A stretch of 64,000 nucleotides of DNA. Source: Pseudomonas guariconensis. GTDB taxonomy: Bacteria; Pseudomonadota; Gammaproteobacteria; Pseudomonadales; Pseudomonadaceae. Location of the stretch: assembly GCF_015680235.1 (NCBI RefSeq), contig NZ_JADLJL010000021.1, positions 22,525-86,524 of the forward strand. The letters are read 5' to 3'. A program made the position numbers and the translations under genes. Below the pieces are notes generated by a model. It had not been told where the DNA came from. It saw nothing but the letters and a program-made list of their open reading frames with translations, and made no database searches. Shown piece after piece: positions 27,252 to 36,404 of this stretch (within the stretch, counting starts at the first letter, position 1; each line of letters opens with the position of its first letter).

Positions 27252-28424
27252 ATGAGACGTTTGACCATCACCCGCCGTCGCATCTTGTTCGGTGGCCTGG
27301 GCCTGCTTGGCCTGGGTGGCCTGCTGGCCTGGAAGACCCTGCCCTTCGGCGCACAGCCGGTGAGCACCGTGGCCGTCACCCGCGCCGACATCGAAAGCAG
27401 CGTGACCGCCCTGGGCACACTGCAGCCACGGCGCTATGTCGATGTAGGCGCCCAGGCCTCCGGGCAGATCCGCAAACTGCACGTGGAAGTGGGCGAGGCC
27501 GTGCGCCAGGGCCAACTGCTGGTGGAGATCGACCCTTCCACCCAGCAGGCCAGGCTCGACGCCGGGCGCTTTTCGATCGACAACCTCAAGGCCCAGCTGG
27601 CCGAACAACGCGCCCAGTACCAGTTGGCCAGCCAGCAGTACAAGCGCCAGCGCGACCTGGCCGCCGCCGGTGCCACACGGGCCGAGGACCTGCAGGCGGC
27701 ACAGGCCCAACTCAAGGTGACCCAGGCCCGCATCGACATGTACCAGGCGCAGATTCGCCAGGCCCAGGCCAGCCTGCGCAGCGACGAGGCCGAGCTGGGC
27801 TACACGCGCATCTATGCGCCCATGGCCGGGACCGTGGTAGCGGTGGATGCCCGGGAAGGCCAGACTCTCAACGCCCAACAGCAGACCCCGTTGATCCTGC
27901 GCATCGCCAAGCTCTCGCCGATGACCGTCTGGGCCCAAGTCTCGGAGGCCGACATCGGTAAGGTCCAACCCGGTATGACCGCCTATTTCACCACCCTGGC
28001 CGGCGGCAAGCGGCGCTGGACCAGCACCGTCCGGCAGATCCTGCCGATCCCACCCAAGCCATTGGACCAGGCCAACCAGGGTGGCGGCAGCCCGGCCAGC
28101 GCCGGCACCACCGGCAGCAAGGTGGTGCAGTACACCGTACTGCTGGATGTCGACAACCCCGATGGTGCGCTGATGGCGGAGATGACCACCCAGGTGTTCT
28201 TCGTCGCAGGCCAGGCCCGGCAGGTCCTTACCGCGCCTTTGGCCGCCCTGGAGGATACCGCCGGGGATGACCTGCGCCTGGCTCAGGTGTTGGGCCGCGA
28301 TGGCAAGGTCGAACAGCGCCAGGTGCGCACGGGGCTGAGCGACCGCTTGCGGGTGCAGATCCTCGACGGCCTGCGCGAAGGCGAGCACCTGGTCATCGGC
28401 GCGCCAGCCGCCAGCGGAGGTTGA
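27252..28424 (+). CDS. pvdR: PvdR, periplasmic adaptor of the pyoverdine efflux/recycling pump (MacA-like)
   Basis: A 390-residue membrane-fusion protein with one N-terminal membrane segment (about 10-28, FGGLGLLGLGGLLAW), a biotinyl/lipoyl-like half (VDVGAQASGQIRKLHVEVGE), an alpha-hairpin coiled coil (about 95-185) and the beta-barrel domains. With PvdT and OmpQ it exports newly made and recycled pyoverdine from the periplasm. MRRLTITRRR at 27252 is chosen; GGAA lies seven bases upstream. It follows a perfect PvdS box and runs directly into pvdT. Confidence 0.93.
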   Translation: MRRLTITRRRILFGGLGLLGLGGLLAWKTLPFGAQPVSTVAVTRADIESSVTALGTLQPRRYVDVGAQASGQIRKLHVEVGEAVRQGQLLVEIDPSTQQARLDAGRFSIDNLKAQLAEQRAQYQLASQQYKRQRDLAAAGATRAEDLQAAQAQLKVTQARIDMYQAQIRQAQASLRSDEAELGYTRIYAPMAGTVVAVDAREGQTLNAQQQTPLILRIAKLSPMTVWAQVSEADIGKVQPGMTAYFTTLAGGKRRWTSTVRQILPIPPKPLDQANQGGGSPASAGTTGSKVVQYTVLLDVDNPDGALMAEMTTQVFFVAGQARQVLTAPLAALEDTAGDDLRLAQVLGRDGKVEQRQVRTGLSDRLRVQILDGLREGEHLVIGAPAASGG

Positions 28425-30389
28425 ATGCCAGCGCCATTGATCGAACTGACCGATATCCGCAAGACCTACGGCGGCATCGATACCCCTGAGGTCGAGGTAT
28501 TGCGGGGCATCAGCCTGAGCATCCATCCCGGCGAGTTCGTCGCTATCGTCGGCGCCTCAGGCTCAGGCAAGTCGACCTTGATGAACATTCTTGGCTGCCT
28601 CGACCGCCCTTCCAGCGGCCGCTACCGTTTCGCCGGCAAGGACGTCGCCGAGCTCGACGGCGACGAGCTGGCCTGGTTGCGCCGCGAGGCCTTCGGTTTC
28701 GTGTTCCAGGGCTACCACCTGATCTCGTCCGGCTCGGCCCAGGAGAACGTCGAGATGCCGGCCATCTATGCCGGCACCCCGGCCGCCCAACGCCATGCGC
28801 GCGCCGCGGCACTGCTCGAACGCCTGGGCCTGGCCAGCCGTACCGGCAACCGCCCGCACCAGCTGTCCGGCGGCCAGCAGCAGCGGGTGTCGATTGCCAG
28901 GGCCCTGATGAACGGCGGCCACATTATCCTTGCCGATGAGCCCACCGGCGCCCTGGACAGCCACAGCGGCGCCGAGGTCATGGCGTTGCTCGACGAGCTG
29001 GCCAGCCAGGGCCATGTGATCATCCTCATCACCCACGACCGCGAGGTGGCGGCGCGTGCGCACCGGGTCATCGAGATCCGCGATGGCCTCAAGACCAGCG
29101 ACTCGGTGTCAGGAGCAGGCCTTGGCGACACCCGCCCTGGCGTGCAGGCCGACGAGCTGCGCCAGCGCCTGGACCGCGGCGCCACCCAGCGCGGCGCCTG
29201 GAAGGGGGAACTGCTCGAGGCATTGCAGGCCGCATGGCGAATGATGTGGATCAACCGCTTCCGCACGGCCCTGACCCTGCTCGGCATCGTCATCGGCGTC
29301 GCCTCGGTGGTGGTGATGCTCGCCGTGGGCGAAGGCAGCAAGCGCCAAGTCATGGCGCAGATGGCAGCGTTCGGCTCGAACATTCTCTACCTCAACGGCA
29401 AGCCGGCGAGCCTGGGCGAACCGGCGGGTATCGTCACCCTCGATGACGTCGCCGCGATCGGCGAGCTGCCGCAGGTCAAGCGCATCATGCCGGTGATCGG
29501 CGAGAAACTGATGGTGCGCCATGGCAACAACAGCCAGCAGTTCTATGTCGGCGGCAACAACACCTGGTTCCCCGAAATCTTCAACTGGCCGGTGGTCGAA
29601 GGCAGCTTCTTCAGCGAAGCCGACGAAGCCAGCGGCGCAGCGGTGGCCGTGATCGGCCAGAAGGTGCGCGAGAAGATGCTCGACAGCCAGCGCGACCCGC
29701 TCGGCCAGTACTTGCTCATCGGCAACGTGCCGTTCCAGGTGGTCGGCATCCTTGCCGGCAAGGGCGCCAGCTCGGGCGACCAGGACAGCGACGGGCGCAT
29801 CGTGGTGCCGTACTCGGCTGCGGCCATCCGCCTGTTCGGCCGCTACGAGCCCGAATACGTCACCATCGCCGCCCTGGATTCCTCACGAGTCAACGACACC
29901 GAGGCCGCCATCGACCGGCTGCTGCGCCAGCGCCACCAAGGCAAGCAGGATTTCGAGCTGACCAATGACGCCGCACTGATCCAGGCCGAGGCGCGCACGC
30001 AGAACAGCCTGTCGTTGATGCTCGGCGCCATCGCCGCCATCTCGTTGCTGGTGGGCGGCATCGGCGTGATGAACATCATGCTCATGACCGTGCGCGAGCG
30101 TACCCGCGAGATCGGCATACGCATGGCCACCGGGGCACGCCAGCGCGACATCCTGCGCCAGTTCCTCAGCGAGGCGGTGATGCTGTCGATGGTCGGCGGC
30201 GTGACCGGCATCGTGCTCGCCCTGTGTCTCGGCGGCGTGTTGATGCTCGCCGAGATCGCCGTGGCCTTCGCCCTACCTGCCATCCTCGGCGCCTTCGCCT
30301 GCGCCGTCATCACCGGCGTGGTGTTCGGCTTCATGCCGGCCCGCAAGGCTGCCCGCCTCGACCCGGTCAAAGCCCTTACCAGCGTGTGA
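28425..30389 (+). CDS. pvdT: PvdT, MacB-type ABC ATPase/permease of the pyoverdine pump
   Basis: A 654-residue fusion of an N-terminal ABC ATPase (Walker [10 protein letters not shown] near 43, signature [15 protein letters not shown] near 146, Walker [13 protein letters not shown] near 167) with a MacB membrane part: helix 1 near 277-300 ([17 protein letters not shown]), a large periplasmic domain, and three C-terminal helices (about 530-645) with the FtsX motif [11 protein letters not shown]. It starts immediately after the pvdR stop. Confidence 0.94.
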   Translation: MPAPLIELTDIRKTYGGIDTPEVEVLRGISLSIHPGEFVAIVGASGSGKSTLMNILGCLDRPSSGRYRFAGKDVAELDGDELAWLRREAFGFVFQGYHLISSGSAQENVEMPAIYAGTPAAQRHARAAALLERLGLASRTGNRPHQLSGGQQQRVSIARALMNGGHIILADEPTGALDSHSGAEVMALLDELASQGHVIILITHDREVAARAHRVIEIRDGLKTSDSVSGAGLGDTRPGVQADELRQRLDRGATQRGAWKGELLEALQAAWRMMWINRFRTALTLLGIVIGVASVVVMLAVGEGSKRQVMAQMAAFGSNILYLNGKPASLGEPAGIVTLDDVAAIGELPQVKRIMPVIGEKLMVRHGNNSQQFYVGGNNTWFPEIFNWPVVEGSFFSEADEASGAAVAVIGQKVREKMLDSQRDPLGQYLLIGNVPFQVVGILAGKGASSGDQDSDGRIVVPYSAAAIRLFGRYEPEYVTIAALDSSRVNDTEAAIDRLLRQRHQGKQDFELTNDAALIQAEARTQNSLSLMLGAIAAISLLVGGIGVMNIMLMTVRERTREIGIRMATGARQRDILRQFLSEAVMLSMVGGVTGIVLALCLGGVLMLAEIAVAFALPAILGAFACAVITGVVFGFMPARKAARLDPVKALTSV

Positions 30390-30392
30390 CCC

Positions 30393-31814
30393 ATGACATT
30401 GCCAACCCGCATCAGCCTATTGACCCTGAGCCTGGCCCTGGCGGCCTGCAGCTCCCAGCCACCGCCCGGTGCCGGCATCACCCCACCGGCGAGCTGGCAG
30501 GCCGATACCTTCGATACCGCCCTACCCTTGCCGGACGCTGCCTGGTGGCAGGCCTTCGCCAGCCCGGAGCTGGGGCGCCTGATCGAACGTGCCCGTCACA
30601 ATAGCCATGACCTGGCCGCGGCCAGCGCACGGGTACGCCAGGCCCAGGCCCGGGCCGTGGTCGCTGGCGCCCCGTTGCTGCCAGAACTGCAAATGCGCCT
30701 GGACGGCAGCCGTCAGCACCGGCTGCGCGGCGATGGCAACGACCTGCTCGACACCAGCAGCAGCGAACGCACCCGCACCACCTTCGGCACGCGCCTGAGC
30801 GCCAGTTACGAGATCGACTTCTGGGGCGGCCTGCGCGCGGCACGCGACAGTGCTTTGCATGCGCTCGACGCCAGCCGCTTCGATCGCCAGACGGTCGAGT
30901 TGACGCTTACCAGCGCGGTGGCCGACACCTACCTGCTCGGCGTGGCCTTGCAGGAGCGGCTGCGCATCGCCCGCCTGAATCTGGCGAACGCCCGTGATGT
31001 GCTGCGCCTGGTCGAAGCACGCGAACGTTCAGGCTCGGCCACCCGCCTCGAGCTGGCCCAGCAACGCAGCCTGGTCGCAGCCCAAGAGCGGCAGCTGCCG
31101 CTGCTCGAGCAGCAATGGCAAGACAGCCGCGTGACCCTCGCCACCCTGCTTGGCGACCCGGTGCAGCGACTGCCGGCCAGCGCCGAGTCAATCCTCGCCC
31201 TGCAATGGCCACGGATCGGCAGCGGCGTGCCCAGCGACCTGCTCGGCCGACGCCCCGACATCGCCGCCGCCGAGGCGCGCCTGGCGGCCGCCAACGCCAA
31301 CGTGCAGGTTGCCCGGGCCGCCATGCTGCCTCAATTCAAGCTCGGTGCTGAACTGGGCAGTGGTGCGCGGACCTTCGCCGATATCCTCGACAGCCCGTTC
31401 TACACCCTGACCGCCGGGCTGCTCGCACCGGTCTTCGACAATGGTCGCCTGCGCGCCTCCCGAGACCTGGCTCGCGCCGAACGGCAAGAGCTGCTGGAAA
31501 ACTACCGCAGCAGCATCCTGGCCGGCTTCTCGGACGTCGAGCAGGCCCTCAACGCCATCCACGGCGTGGACCGCCAACGCCAATGGCAAGACGAGGAAGT
31601 GCGCCAGGCGCGCATCGCCTTCGAGCTGGCCCAGCAACGCTATGGCGCAGGTGCCGAGACCCTGCTCAGCGTGCTCCAGACCCAGCGCACCTTGTACGAC
31701 GCCCAGGACCAGCAGGCGCAGCTGCGCCTGGCCCGGCTGCAGGGCAGCGTGGCGCTGTACAAGGCCTTGGGCGGTGGCTGGCAGGTTCAAGCCGGATCTG
31801 CGCCGCCCCTGTGA
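30393..31814 (+). CDS. opmQ: OpmQ, outer-membrane channel of the pyoverdine pump (RND/TolC type)
   Basis: A 473-residue outer membrane efflux lipoprotein: signal peptide with lipobox LAAC (Cys near 18), then two OEP repeats with long helices (LARHNSHDLAAASARVRQAQAR; LAARLAAANANVQVARAAMLPQ-type segments). The motif DLLGRRPDIAAAEARL is typical of NodT-type channels. Three bases separate it from pvdT, completing pvdRT-opmQ. Confidence 0.93.
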   Translation: MTLPTRISLLTLSLALAACSSQPPPGAGITPPASWQADTFDTALPLPDAAWWQAFASPELGRLIERARHNSHDLAAASARVRQAQARAVVAGAPLLPELQMRLDGSRQHRLRGDGNDLLDTSSSERTRTTFGTRLSASYEIDFWGGLRAARDSALHALDASRFDRQTVELTLTSAVADTYLLGVALQERLRIARLNLANARDVLRLVEARERSGSATRLELAQQRSLVAAQERQLPLLEQQWQDSRVTLATLLGDPVQRLPASAESILALQWPRIGSGVPSDLLGRRPDIAAAEARLAAANANVQVARAAMLPQFKLGAELGSGARTFADILDSPFYTLTAGLLAPVFDNGRLRASRDLARAERQELLENYRSSILAGFSDVEQALNAIHGVDRQRQWQDEEVRQARIAFELAQQRYGAGAETLLSVLQTQRTLYDAQDQQAQLRLARLQGSVALYKALGGGWQVQAGSAPPL

Positions 31815-31851
31815 GCGGGCTTGCCCCGCGAAAGGGGCGCAAAGCGCCCCA
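31814..31851. terminator. Hairpins at the opmQ/pvdP convergent junction
   Basis: GCGGGCTTGCCCCGC followed by GGGGCGC-AAA-GCGCCCC (31834-31850) form two GC-rich hairpins between the convergent stop codons. They lack a strong T-run; a REP-like or stabilising role is as likely as termination. Confidence 0.55.
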
Positions 31852-31861
31852 ACCCTCTATT

Positions 31862-33484
31862 TCAGGAAACGATATTCTTCAACGACAGGTGCCGTGCGTA
31901 CCAGGGCCGACGCGGCACCCGGCGCAACAGCCCGTCCAGCTTGTCGTCCTCGCCAAAGACGATGCGCAGCGCCAGTTTCATGGTTTCCACATCCATTTCC
32001 ACCGACTTGCCAGGGCGTGTACCTGGCAAGGTGCTGCAGCCATGGGTATCCGGCCCCAGCCAGGGGTCGTCGACTTCGACCCAGCGCCCTGGGGCGAACC
32101 ATTTCACGCCATTGACCTGCAGGCGCCGCACCTGGCCAGGATGGTGCCGCTCATGGGCGCGGTACCAGTCCTCGATACGGTCGTCGATCCAGCCATGGAA
32201 GCCCCAGAACACCGGGTTGACGTGGGACGAGAATGGGTCGCCGAGAAAATCGTTCTCGGCCCCGAACCAGCGCGTGTCGAAGTCGGCAGGGTCACGGGCG
32301 AACGGCACCGGAGCACCGTTGACCGGGTCGCGCGGTACCGAGGCCCAGCACATGTGCAGCCAGTCGTGCAGGGTCATCTCCATCTCGGAGCCGAGCGCGC
32401 CCAGGCTCAGTGTCGACAGGTACTGCGGGTCCTGGTACTGCGACTCCCACACCTGGAAGTTACTGCAGAAGGTTTCACCGGCCTTGATCGCCGAGACCCA
32501 TTGCCCATAGGCATCATCGCCCGGTGCCTGCCAGCTGGGCGGCACGCAGCAGCCGTCGTGGTTTTCGTGGTAGCGGGCAAACCCCACGCGGTCGAACTCC
32601 ACGCTTGGCTGCGGCAGCGGGAAATGCGGCCAGGACGGCAAATCCTGCAAGCGACGCGCCGCATCGAGCATGTGCCGGTGCATGAACAGGAAATCCACCC
32701 CCGAGCCGTTGCGGTGCTTGCGCGGCCCCCTGGCATCGCGCTCATGGTCACGTGGGCCGGGCTGCCAGCCCAGGCCACGCAAGGCACCACGTTGCTTGTC
32801 CGACAGCCTATGCCATTTGTCCCGGGTCGCATGCCAGAGCTGGTGGAACAGGCGGTGCTCGGGGCTGACCACCCATGCCTGCATCTGTGGGGTATAGCCG
32901 ATACGCTCCCGCGCCTCGGGAAACAGGCGCTTGACCGCCACGAAGCGGCTGTCGGAAATCGGCAGCGTCAAGGGCCGGTCCAGGCGTTGCACGCGACCAC
33001 TCAGGGTGCCGCTGCCGGCGTTGGCGAAACTGCCCCAGACCTCGTCGAGGCTGGCCACGCATTCATAGCTCGGGCCGCCGTGCTGGTTCAGCAAGCGCCA
33101 GCGCACCTGGGCAGCGGATGCCCCCACCAGGTCGCCCAGGACTCGGTAATGGGCCGGCACTTGACCACGCAAGCGCTCGCCGGTGTCGACGAAGCCACGC
33201 AGGCCACGGCCTTTGGTGGCCACGTCGAGGAACAGCTCGACACCGGCCATCGGCAAGCCATCGAGGCCCGACTCGGCGCCTTCGAAACGAAGATCCCAAA
33301 TGCCCCGCAGACGGTCGGCCAACACCTGCCCGGCATAGTCGGCCAGTTCCACGCTCGCCTCGCCCGGTGTGACGATGTCGTCCTCGGGGTCATGGGTCAG
33401 TTCCTTGTGCGCGTAGTAGGCCGCCGTACCGGTCGCCCCCGCGACTGCCAGGCCTGCGATGAATCCTCGTCGGGAAATGGTCAT
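31862..33484 (-). CDS. pvdP: PvdP, periplasmic copper tyrosinase of pyoverdine chromophore maturation
   Basis: A 540-residue enzyme exported by the Tat path: it starts MTISRRGFIAGLAVAG with twin arginines in SRRGFI. The N-terminal domain is followed by a tyrosinase-like domain with copper-ligand candidates in FLFMHRHML, TLHDWLHM, NPVFWGFHGWIDDRIEDWYRAHE and HHPGQ. PvdP oxidises the D-Tyr-derived part of ferribactin to build the dihydroxyquinoline chromophore. The start at 33484 is supported by GAGG five bases upstream and by a perfect PvdS box 48 bases upstream; a longer ORF to 33526 would overlap the leader. Confidence 0.92.
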   Translation of the reverse strand: MTISRRGFIAGLAVAGATGTAAYYAHKELTHDPEDDIVTPGEASVELADYAGQVLADRLRGIWDLRFEGAESGLDGLPMAGVELFLDVATKGRGLRGFVDTGERLRGQVPAHYRVLGDLVGASAAQVRWRLLNQHGGPSYECVASLDEVWGSFANAGSGTLSGRVQRLDRPLTLPISDSRFVAVKRLFPEARERIGYTPQMQAWVVSPEHRLFHQLWHATRDKWHRLSDKQRGALRGLGWQPGPRDHERDARGPRKHRNGSGVDFLFMHRHMLDAARRLQDLPSWPHFPLPQPSVEFDRVGFARYHENHDGCCVPPSWQAPGDDAYGQWVSAIKAGETFCSNFQVWESQYQDPQYLSTLSLGALGSEMEMTLHDWLHMCWASVPRDPVNGAPVPFARDPADFDTRWFGAENDFLGDPFSSHVNPVFWGFHGWIDDRIEDWYRAHERHHPGQVRRLQVNGVKWFAPGRWVEVDDPWLGPDTHGCSTLPGTRPGKSVEMDVETMKLALRIVFGEDDKLDGLLRRVPRRPWYARHLSLKNIVS

Positions 33485-33532
33485 TGCGCCTCTATCCGTT
33501 ACTGCCACGCGGCGGTTTCTATCCAAGCTAGG

Positions 33533-33557
33533 ACGTAACCTGGGGCGGGAAATTTAC
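33533..33557 (-). promoter_or_regulatory. PvdS-dependent promoter of pvdP
   Basis: On the minus strand G-TAAAT (33557-33552), 16 bases, CGT (33535-33533): perfect iron-starvation box. It lies back to back with the plus-strand box at 33575. Confidence 0.9.
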
Positions 33558-33574
33558 TGCGCCGGACGTTGCCT

Positions 33575-33598
33575 TAATTCACGGCCAGGCGGGCTCGT
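33575..33598 (+). promoter_or_regulatory. PvdS-dependent promoter of the siderophore-interacting protein gene
   Basis: TAATT (33575-33579), 16 bases, CGT (33596-33598); one mismatch from TAAAT, at the same position as in the pvdL promoter. CGT lies 35 bases before the ATG at 33634. Confidence 0.72.
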
Positions 33599-33633
33599 TA
33601 CTTCCAGGACTCCGTCTGCCAGAGGCATCGACC

Positions 33634-34560
33634 ATGACATCCCTCCTCTCTCGCCTGCTGCGACCGAAGGCCCCGGCCTATCGCCTGTTCGACATCGAAC
33701 TCAAGAGCATCGAGCCGTTGAGCCCTTCCCTGCGCCGGTTCACCTTCTCCGGCGCCGACGTGGCGCAGATGACTACCCTGGCACCCGACCAGCGCGTCAA
33801 ACTGTTCTTCCCCACGCCCGCCGGGCAGCCGCCCCAGTTGCCCAAGGATGGCCACTGGCAACAGGCACGCCAGGGGCTGGCGCCCGAGCACAACCCGCCG
33901 ATGCGCACCTACACCATTCGCGCCTTGCGCCGCGAGGCCCTGGAAGTCGATGTGGATTTCGTCCTGCATGGCATCAATGGCCCGGCCTCGACCTGGGCGA
34001 CCCACGCGTGCATTGGCGATCGGCTGCAGATGGTGGCGCCGAACCTGGCTTATGAAGGCGACCCCGGTGGCTATGAATGGAAACCACCACACAGCGCCCG
34101 GCACGTGCTCCTGGTGGGCGACGAAACTGCGCTGCCGGCCATCGCCGGTATCCTCGAGCAACTGGCCGACACCCGCCCGGAGCTTACCGTGCATGCGTTC
34201 ATCGAGGTGCCGCTGGAAGCCGACTGCCTTGCGTTGCACCATGGCCCGACAGCACAGGTGCATTGGCTACCCCGCGACCTGCTGCGCTGCGAGCATGGTC
34301 AAGCCATGCGCCACGCGATACGTGAACTTGCTTGCCTACCCGTGGGCACGGCAAGCGCGGTGGAGCTCGAGGAGGTAAACATCGAGCGCACCATTCTCTG
34401 GGAGCAGGGCCGCGGCGAGGGAGGCGAATTCCACGCCTGGGTTGCCGGCGAGTCGGCCACGGTCATGGATATCCGCCGATACCTGATCAAGGTGCGAGGA
34501 CTCGGGCGCGATTGCCTGACCCTGATGGGCTATTGGCGCGCCGGCAGGACGTTCGATTGA
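33634..34560 (+). CDS. Siderophore-interacting protein (FAD-dependent ferric-siderophore reductase, ViuB type)
   Basis: A 308-residue flavoprotein of the ViuB/YqjH family that reduces Fe(III) held by a siderophore and so frees iron in the cytoplasm. The FAD-binding motif MRTYTIR (RxYT) is near residue 90, and the NAD(P)-binding half has HVLLVGDETALPAIAGIL near 165 and the C-terminal WAGE-like segment HAWVAGESATVMDIRRYL. It is divergent from pvdP with a PvdS-type promoter, so it is co-regulated with pyoverdine synthesis. Most described pyoverdine systems release iron in the periplasm, so which siderophore it serves is open. Confidence 0.88.
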   Translation: MTSLLSRLLRPKAPAYRLFDIELKSIEPLSPSLRRFTFSGADVAQMTTLAPDQRVKLFFPTPAGQPPQLPKDGHWQQARQGLAPEHNPPMRTYTIRALRREALEVDVDFVLHGINGPASTWATHACIGDRLQMVAPNLAYEGDPGGYEWKPPHSARHVLLVGDETALPAIAGILEQLADTRPELTVHAFIEVPLEADCLALHHGPTAQVHWLPRDLLRCEHGQAMRHAIRELACLPVGTASAVELEEVNIERTILWEQGRGEGGEFHAWVAGESATVMDIRRYLIKVRGLGRDCLTLMGYWRAGRTFD

Positions 34561-34583
34561 CGGCGTTCTTCGCCGCAGATGCG

Positions 34584-34631
34584 GTGCCTTGAGATCGAGC
34601 GCCGCGCGGGCGGCGCTCGATCTCAAGGCAT
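34584..34631. repeat. Palindrome family member, copy 2 (21-base perfect arms)
   Basis: Positions 34585-34605 and 34610-34630 are exact reverse complements around a 4-base centre; the core is ATCGAGCGCCGC-GCGG-GCGGCGCTCGAT. It lies between the convergent ends of the siderophore-interacting protein gene and pvdH. No T-run follows on either strand. Confidence 0.88.
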
Positions 34632-34651
34632 TACACAAAACGCCCCGCCAT

Positions 34652-36052
34652 TTATCCCGCAGCCACCGCCGCCCTCACCGCCTCGGCAAACCGCCCGGCC
34701 ACTTCATCGACCTGTTCGGCACTGATGATCAACGGCGGCAGGAAGCGCACCACCGCCCCATGGCGCCCGCCCAGTTCGAGGATCAGCCCACGCTTCAGGC
34801 ATTCGCGCTGCACCTTCGGCGCCAGTGTCCGGCTGACCGGTGGATGCCCCAGCGCGTCCCGCTCGCCGGTCGGGTCCACCAGCTCCACCCCCAGCATCAG
34901 GCCACGCCCGCGAATATCTCCCAGTTGCGGGTAGTCCTGTTGCAGGCCCAATAGATGGTCGCGTAAGCGTTGGCCCATGGCCTCGGCATGCTCGGCCAGG
35001 CGATGCTCCACCAGATAGCCCATCACCGCGGAGCCGGCCGCCATGGCCATCTGGTTACCACGGAAGGTGCCGGCATGGGCCCCGGGCTGCCAGGTGTCCA
35101 GCCAGTCCCGGTAGACCACCACGGCCAGGGGCAAGCTGCCGCCGATGGCCTTGGACAGCGTCACCACGTCCGGCACGATGCCGGCGTGCTCGAAGGCGAA
35201 CATCCGTCCGGTGCGGGCAAAGCCGCTCTGGATCTCATCGACGATCAGTGCCACACCCGCCCGCTCGGTGATGGCTCGCAAGCCACGCAGCCATTGGACA
35301 TCCGCCGGTATCACACCGCCCTCGCCCTGCACCACCTCGACGATCACCGCCGCCGGCAGCGCCACGCCGGCTTCCGGGTCGCACAACAGGTTCTCCAGGT
35401 AGTGCAGGTTCGCCCGCACGCCCGCCTCGCCACCCAAGCCGAATGGGCAACGATAGTCGTAGGGGTACGGCATGAACTGCACGCCATTGCCCAGCAGGGC
35501 CGCCAAAGGTTGTTTCGGCCCCAGGCTGCCCATCAGGCTCAACGCGCCCTGGGACATGCCATGGTAGCCCCCCTGGAACGCCAGGACGGTGCTGCGCCCG
35601 GTGGCCGTGCGCACCAGTTTCAGCGCAGCCTCCACCGCATCGGTACCGGTCGGCCCGCAGAATTGGATCTTCGCGTCCCGACGCAGGGCCTCGGGCAGCA
35701 GGCCGAACAGGTCCTGGACGAAGCGGTCCTTGACCGGCGTGGTCAAGTCCAGGGTGTGCAGGGGCACTTCATCGGCCAGTACTTGCTGGATCGCCTCGAT
35801 TACCACCGGGTGGTTGTGGCCCAGGGCCAGGGTACCGGCGCCGGCCAGGCAATCGATGAACTGGCGGCCCTCGACGTCTTCCACATGAATCCCACGGGCA
35901 CGCTTGAGCGCCAGAGGGATGCGCCGCGGGTAGCTGCGGGCATTGGATTCCTGTCGCTGCTGGCGCAGCAGCAGGGGCGATTCCTCGAATTCGTACAACA
36001 CCTGCGGGGCGCTGGGCGGCAGGACCTGGGCAAGGCTGGAAGCGGTCGACAT
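34652..36052 (-). CDS. pvdH: L-2,4-diaminobutyrate:2-oxoglutarate aminotransferase
   Basis: Makes L-2,4-diaminobutyrate from aspartate semialdehyde for pyoverdine; PvdL module 4 uses it. The 466-residue class III aminotransferase shows the PLP site LSKAIGGSLPLAVV (Lys near 294), DEIQSGFARTG upstream of it, and FCGPTGTDAVEAALKL near 127. The N-terminal extension resembles other PvdH proteins. AGGA lies eight bases before the ATG, and a perfect PvdS box lies upstream at 36135-36159. Confidence 0.95.
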   Translation of the reverse strand: MSTASSLAQVLPPSAPQVLYEFEESPLLLRQQRQESNARSYPRRIPLALKRARGIHVEDVEGRQFIDCLAGAGTLALGHNHPVVIEAIQQVLADEVPLHTLDLTTPVKDRFVQDLFGLLPEALRRDAKIQFCGPTGTDAVEAALKLVRTATGRSTVLAFQGGYHGMSQGALSLMGSLGPKQPLAALLGNGVQFMPYPYDYRCPFGLGGEAGVRANLHYLENLLCDPEAGVALPAAVIVEVVQGEGGVIPADVQWLRGLRAITERAGVALIVDEIQSGFARTGRMFAFEHAGIVPDVVTLSKAIGGSLPLAVVVYRDWLDTWQPGAHAGTFRGNQMAMAAGSAVMGYLVEHRLAEHAEAMGQRLRDHLLGLQQDYPQLGDIRGRGLMLGVELVDPTGERDALGHPPVSRTLAPKVQRECLKRGLILELGGRHGAVVRFLPPLIISAEQVDEVAGRFAEAVRAAVAAG

Positions 36053-36134
36053 CGGAAAATCCTCGCGAGCAAGCGAATGTGCCCCGCCACGCTCCCTGTA
36101 ACCGGATGTGTGTCGGGTGGTTGTCGCTTGGAGA

Positions 36135-36159
36135 ACGCGTCAGCGGGCCAAGGATTTAC
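36135..36159 (-). promoter_or_regulatory. PvdS-dependent promoter of pvdH
   Basis: On the minus strand G-TAAAT (36159-36154), 16 bases, CGT (36137-36135): perfect iron-starvation box. CGT lies 82 bases before the pvdH start. Confidence 0.88.
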
Positions 36160-36245
36160 CGGTTGATGTCGGATTTCGGTCGGAGACGGCAGAGTGGCCC
36201 TTGGCGGGCCCGCAGGCTTCGAGCAGTTATTTTTCTGTAGGAGGC

Positions 36246-36404
36246 TAGCGCGCCCCCTGTGGGAGATCACCCATCCTTCCCGGGCTGCGCTGTCGCACAA
36301 AGAACAAGCGGCTAGCGCAGCCTACCCCTGTGGGAGCGGGCTTGTCCCGCGATCAAGGGCGAAGCCCTTGCCAGGCGGCGGTGCTATCGCGCACTCACGG
36401 GCGC
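36246..36404. repeat. Composite intergenic repeat, copy A
   Basis: A long segment (GTGGGAGATCACCCATCC..., GGGCTGCGCTGTCGCAC, AGAACAAGCGGCTAGCGC, TGTGGGAGCGGGCTTGTCCC, GCGATCAAGGGCGAAGCCC) that recurs in the same order at 59947-60080 and 63905-64000. It ends with a REP-like hairpin GCGGGCTTGTCCCGC and a second hairpin GGGCGAAGCCC. Together with the pvdH promoter it fills the 352-base gap between pvdH and the sensor kinase gene. Confidence 0.85.

Noticed and set aside
31814..31851. A canonical terminator for opmQ
   Set aside because: Hairpins are present but the T-run is missing in both directions; kept only as a low-confidence junction element.
33485..33526. Fourteen extra residues at the PvdP N-terminus
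   Set aside because: They would start next to the PvdS box and precede the twin-arginine signal; ATG 33484 has a ribosome site and gives a normal Tat signal peptide.
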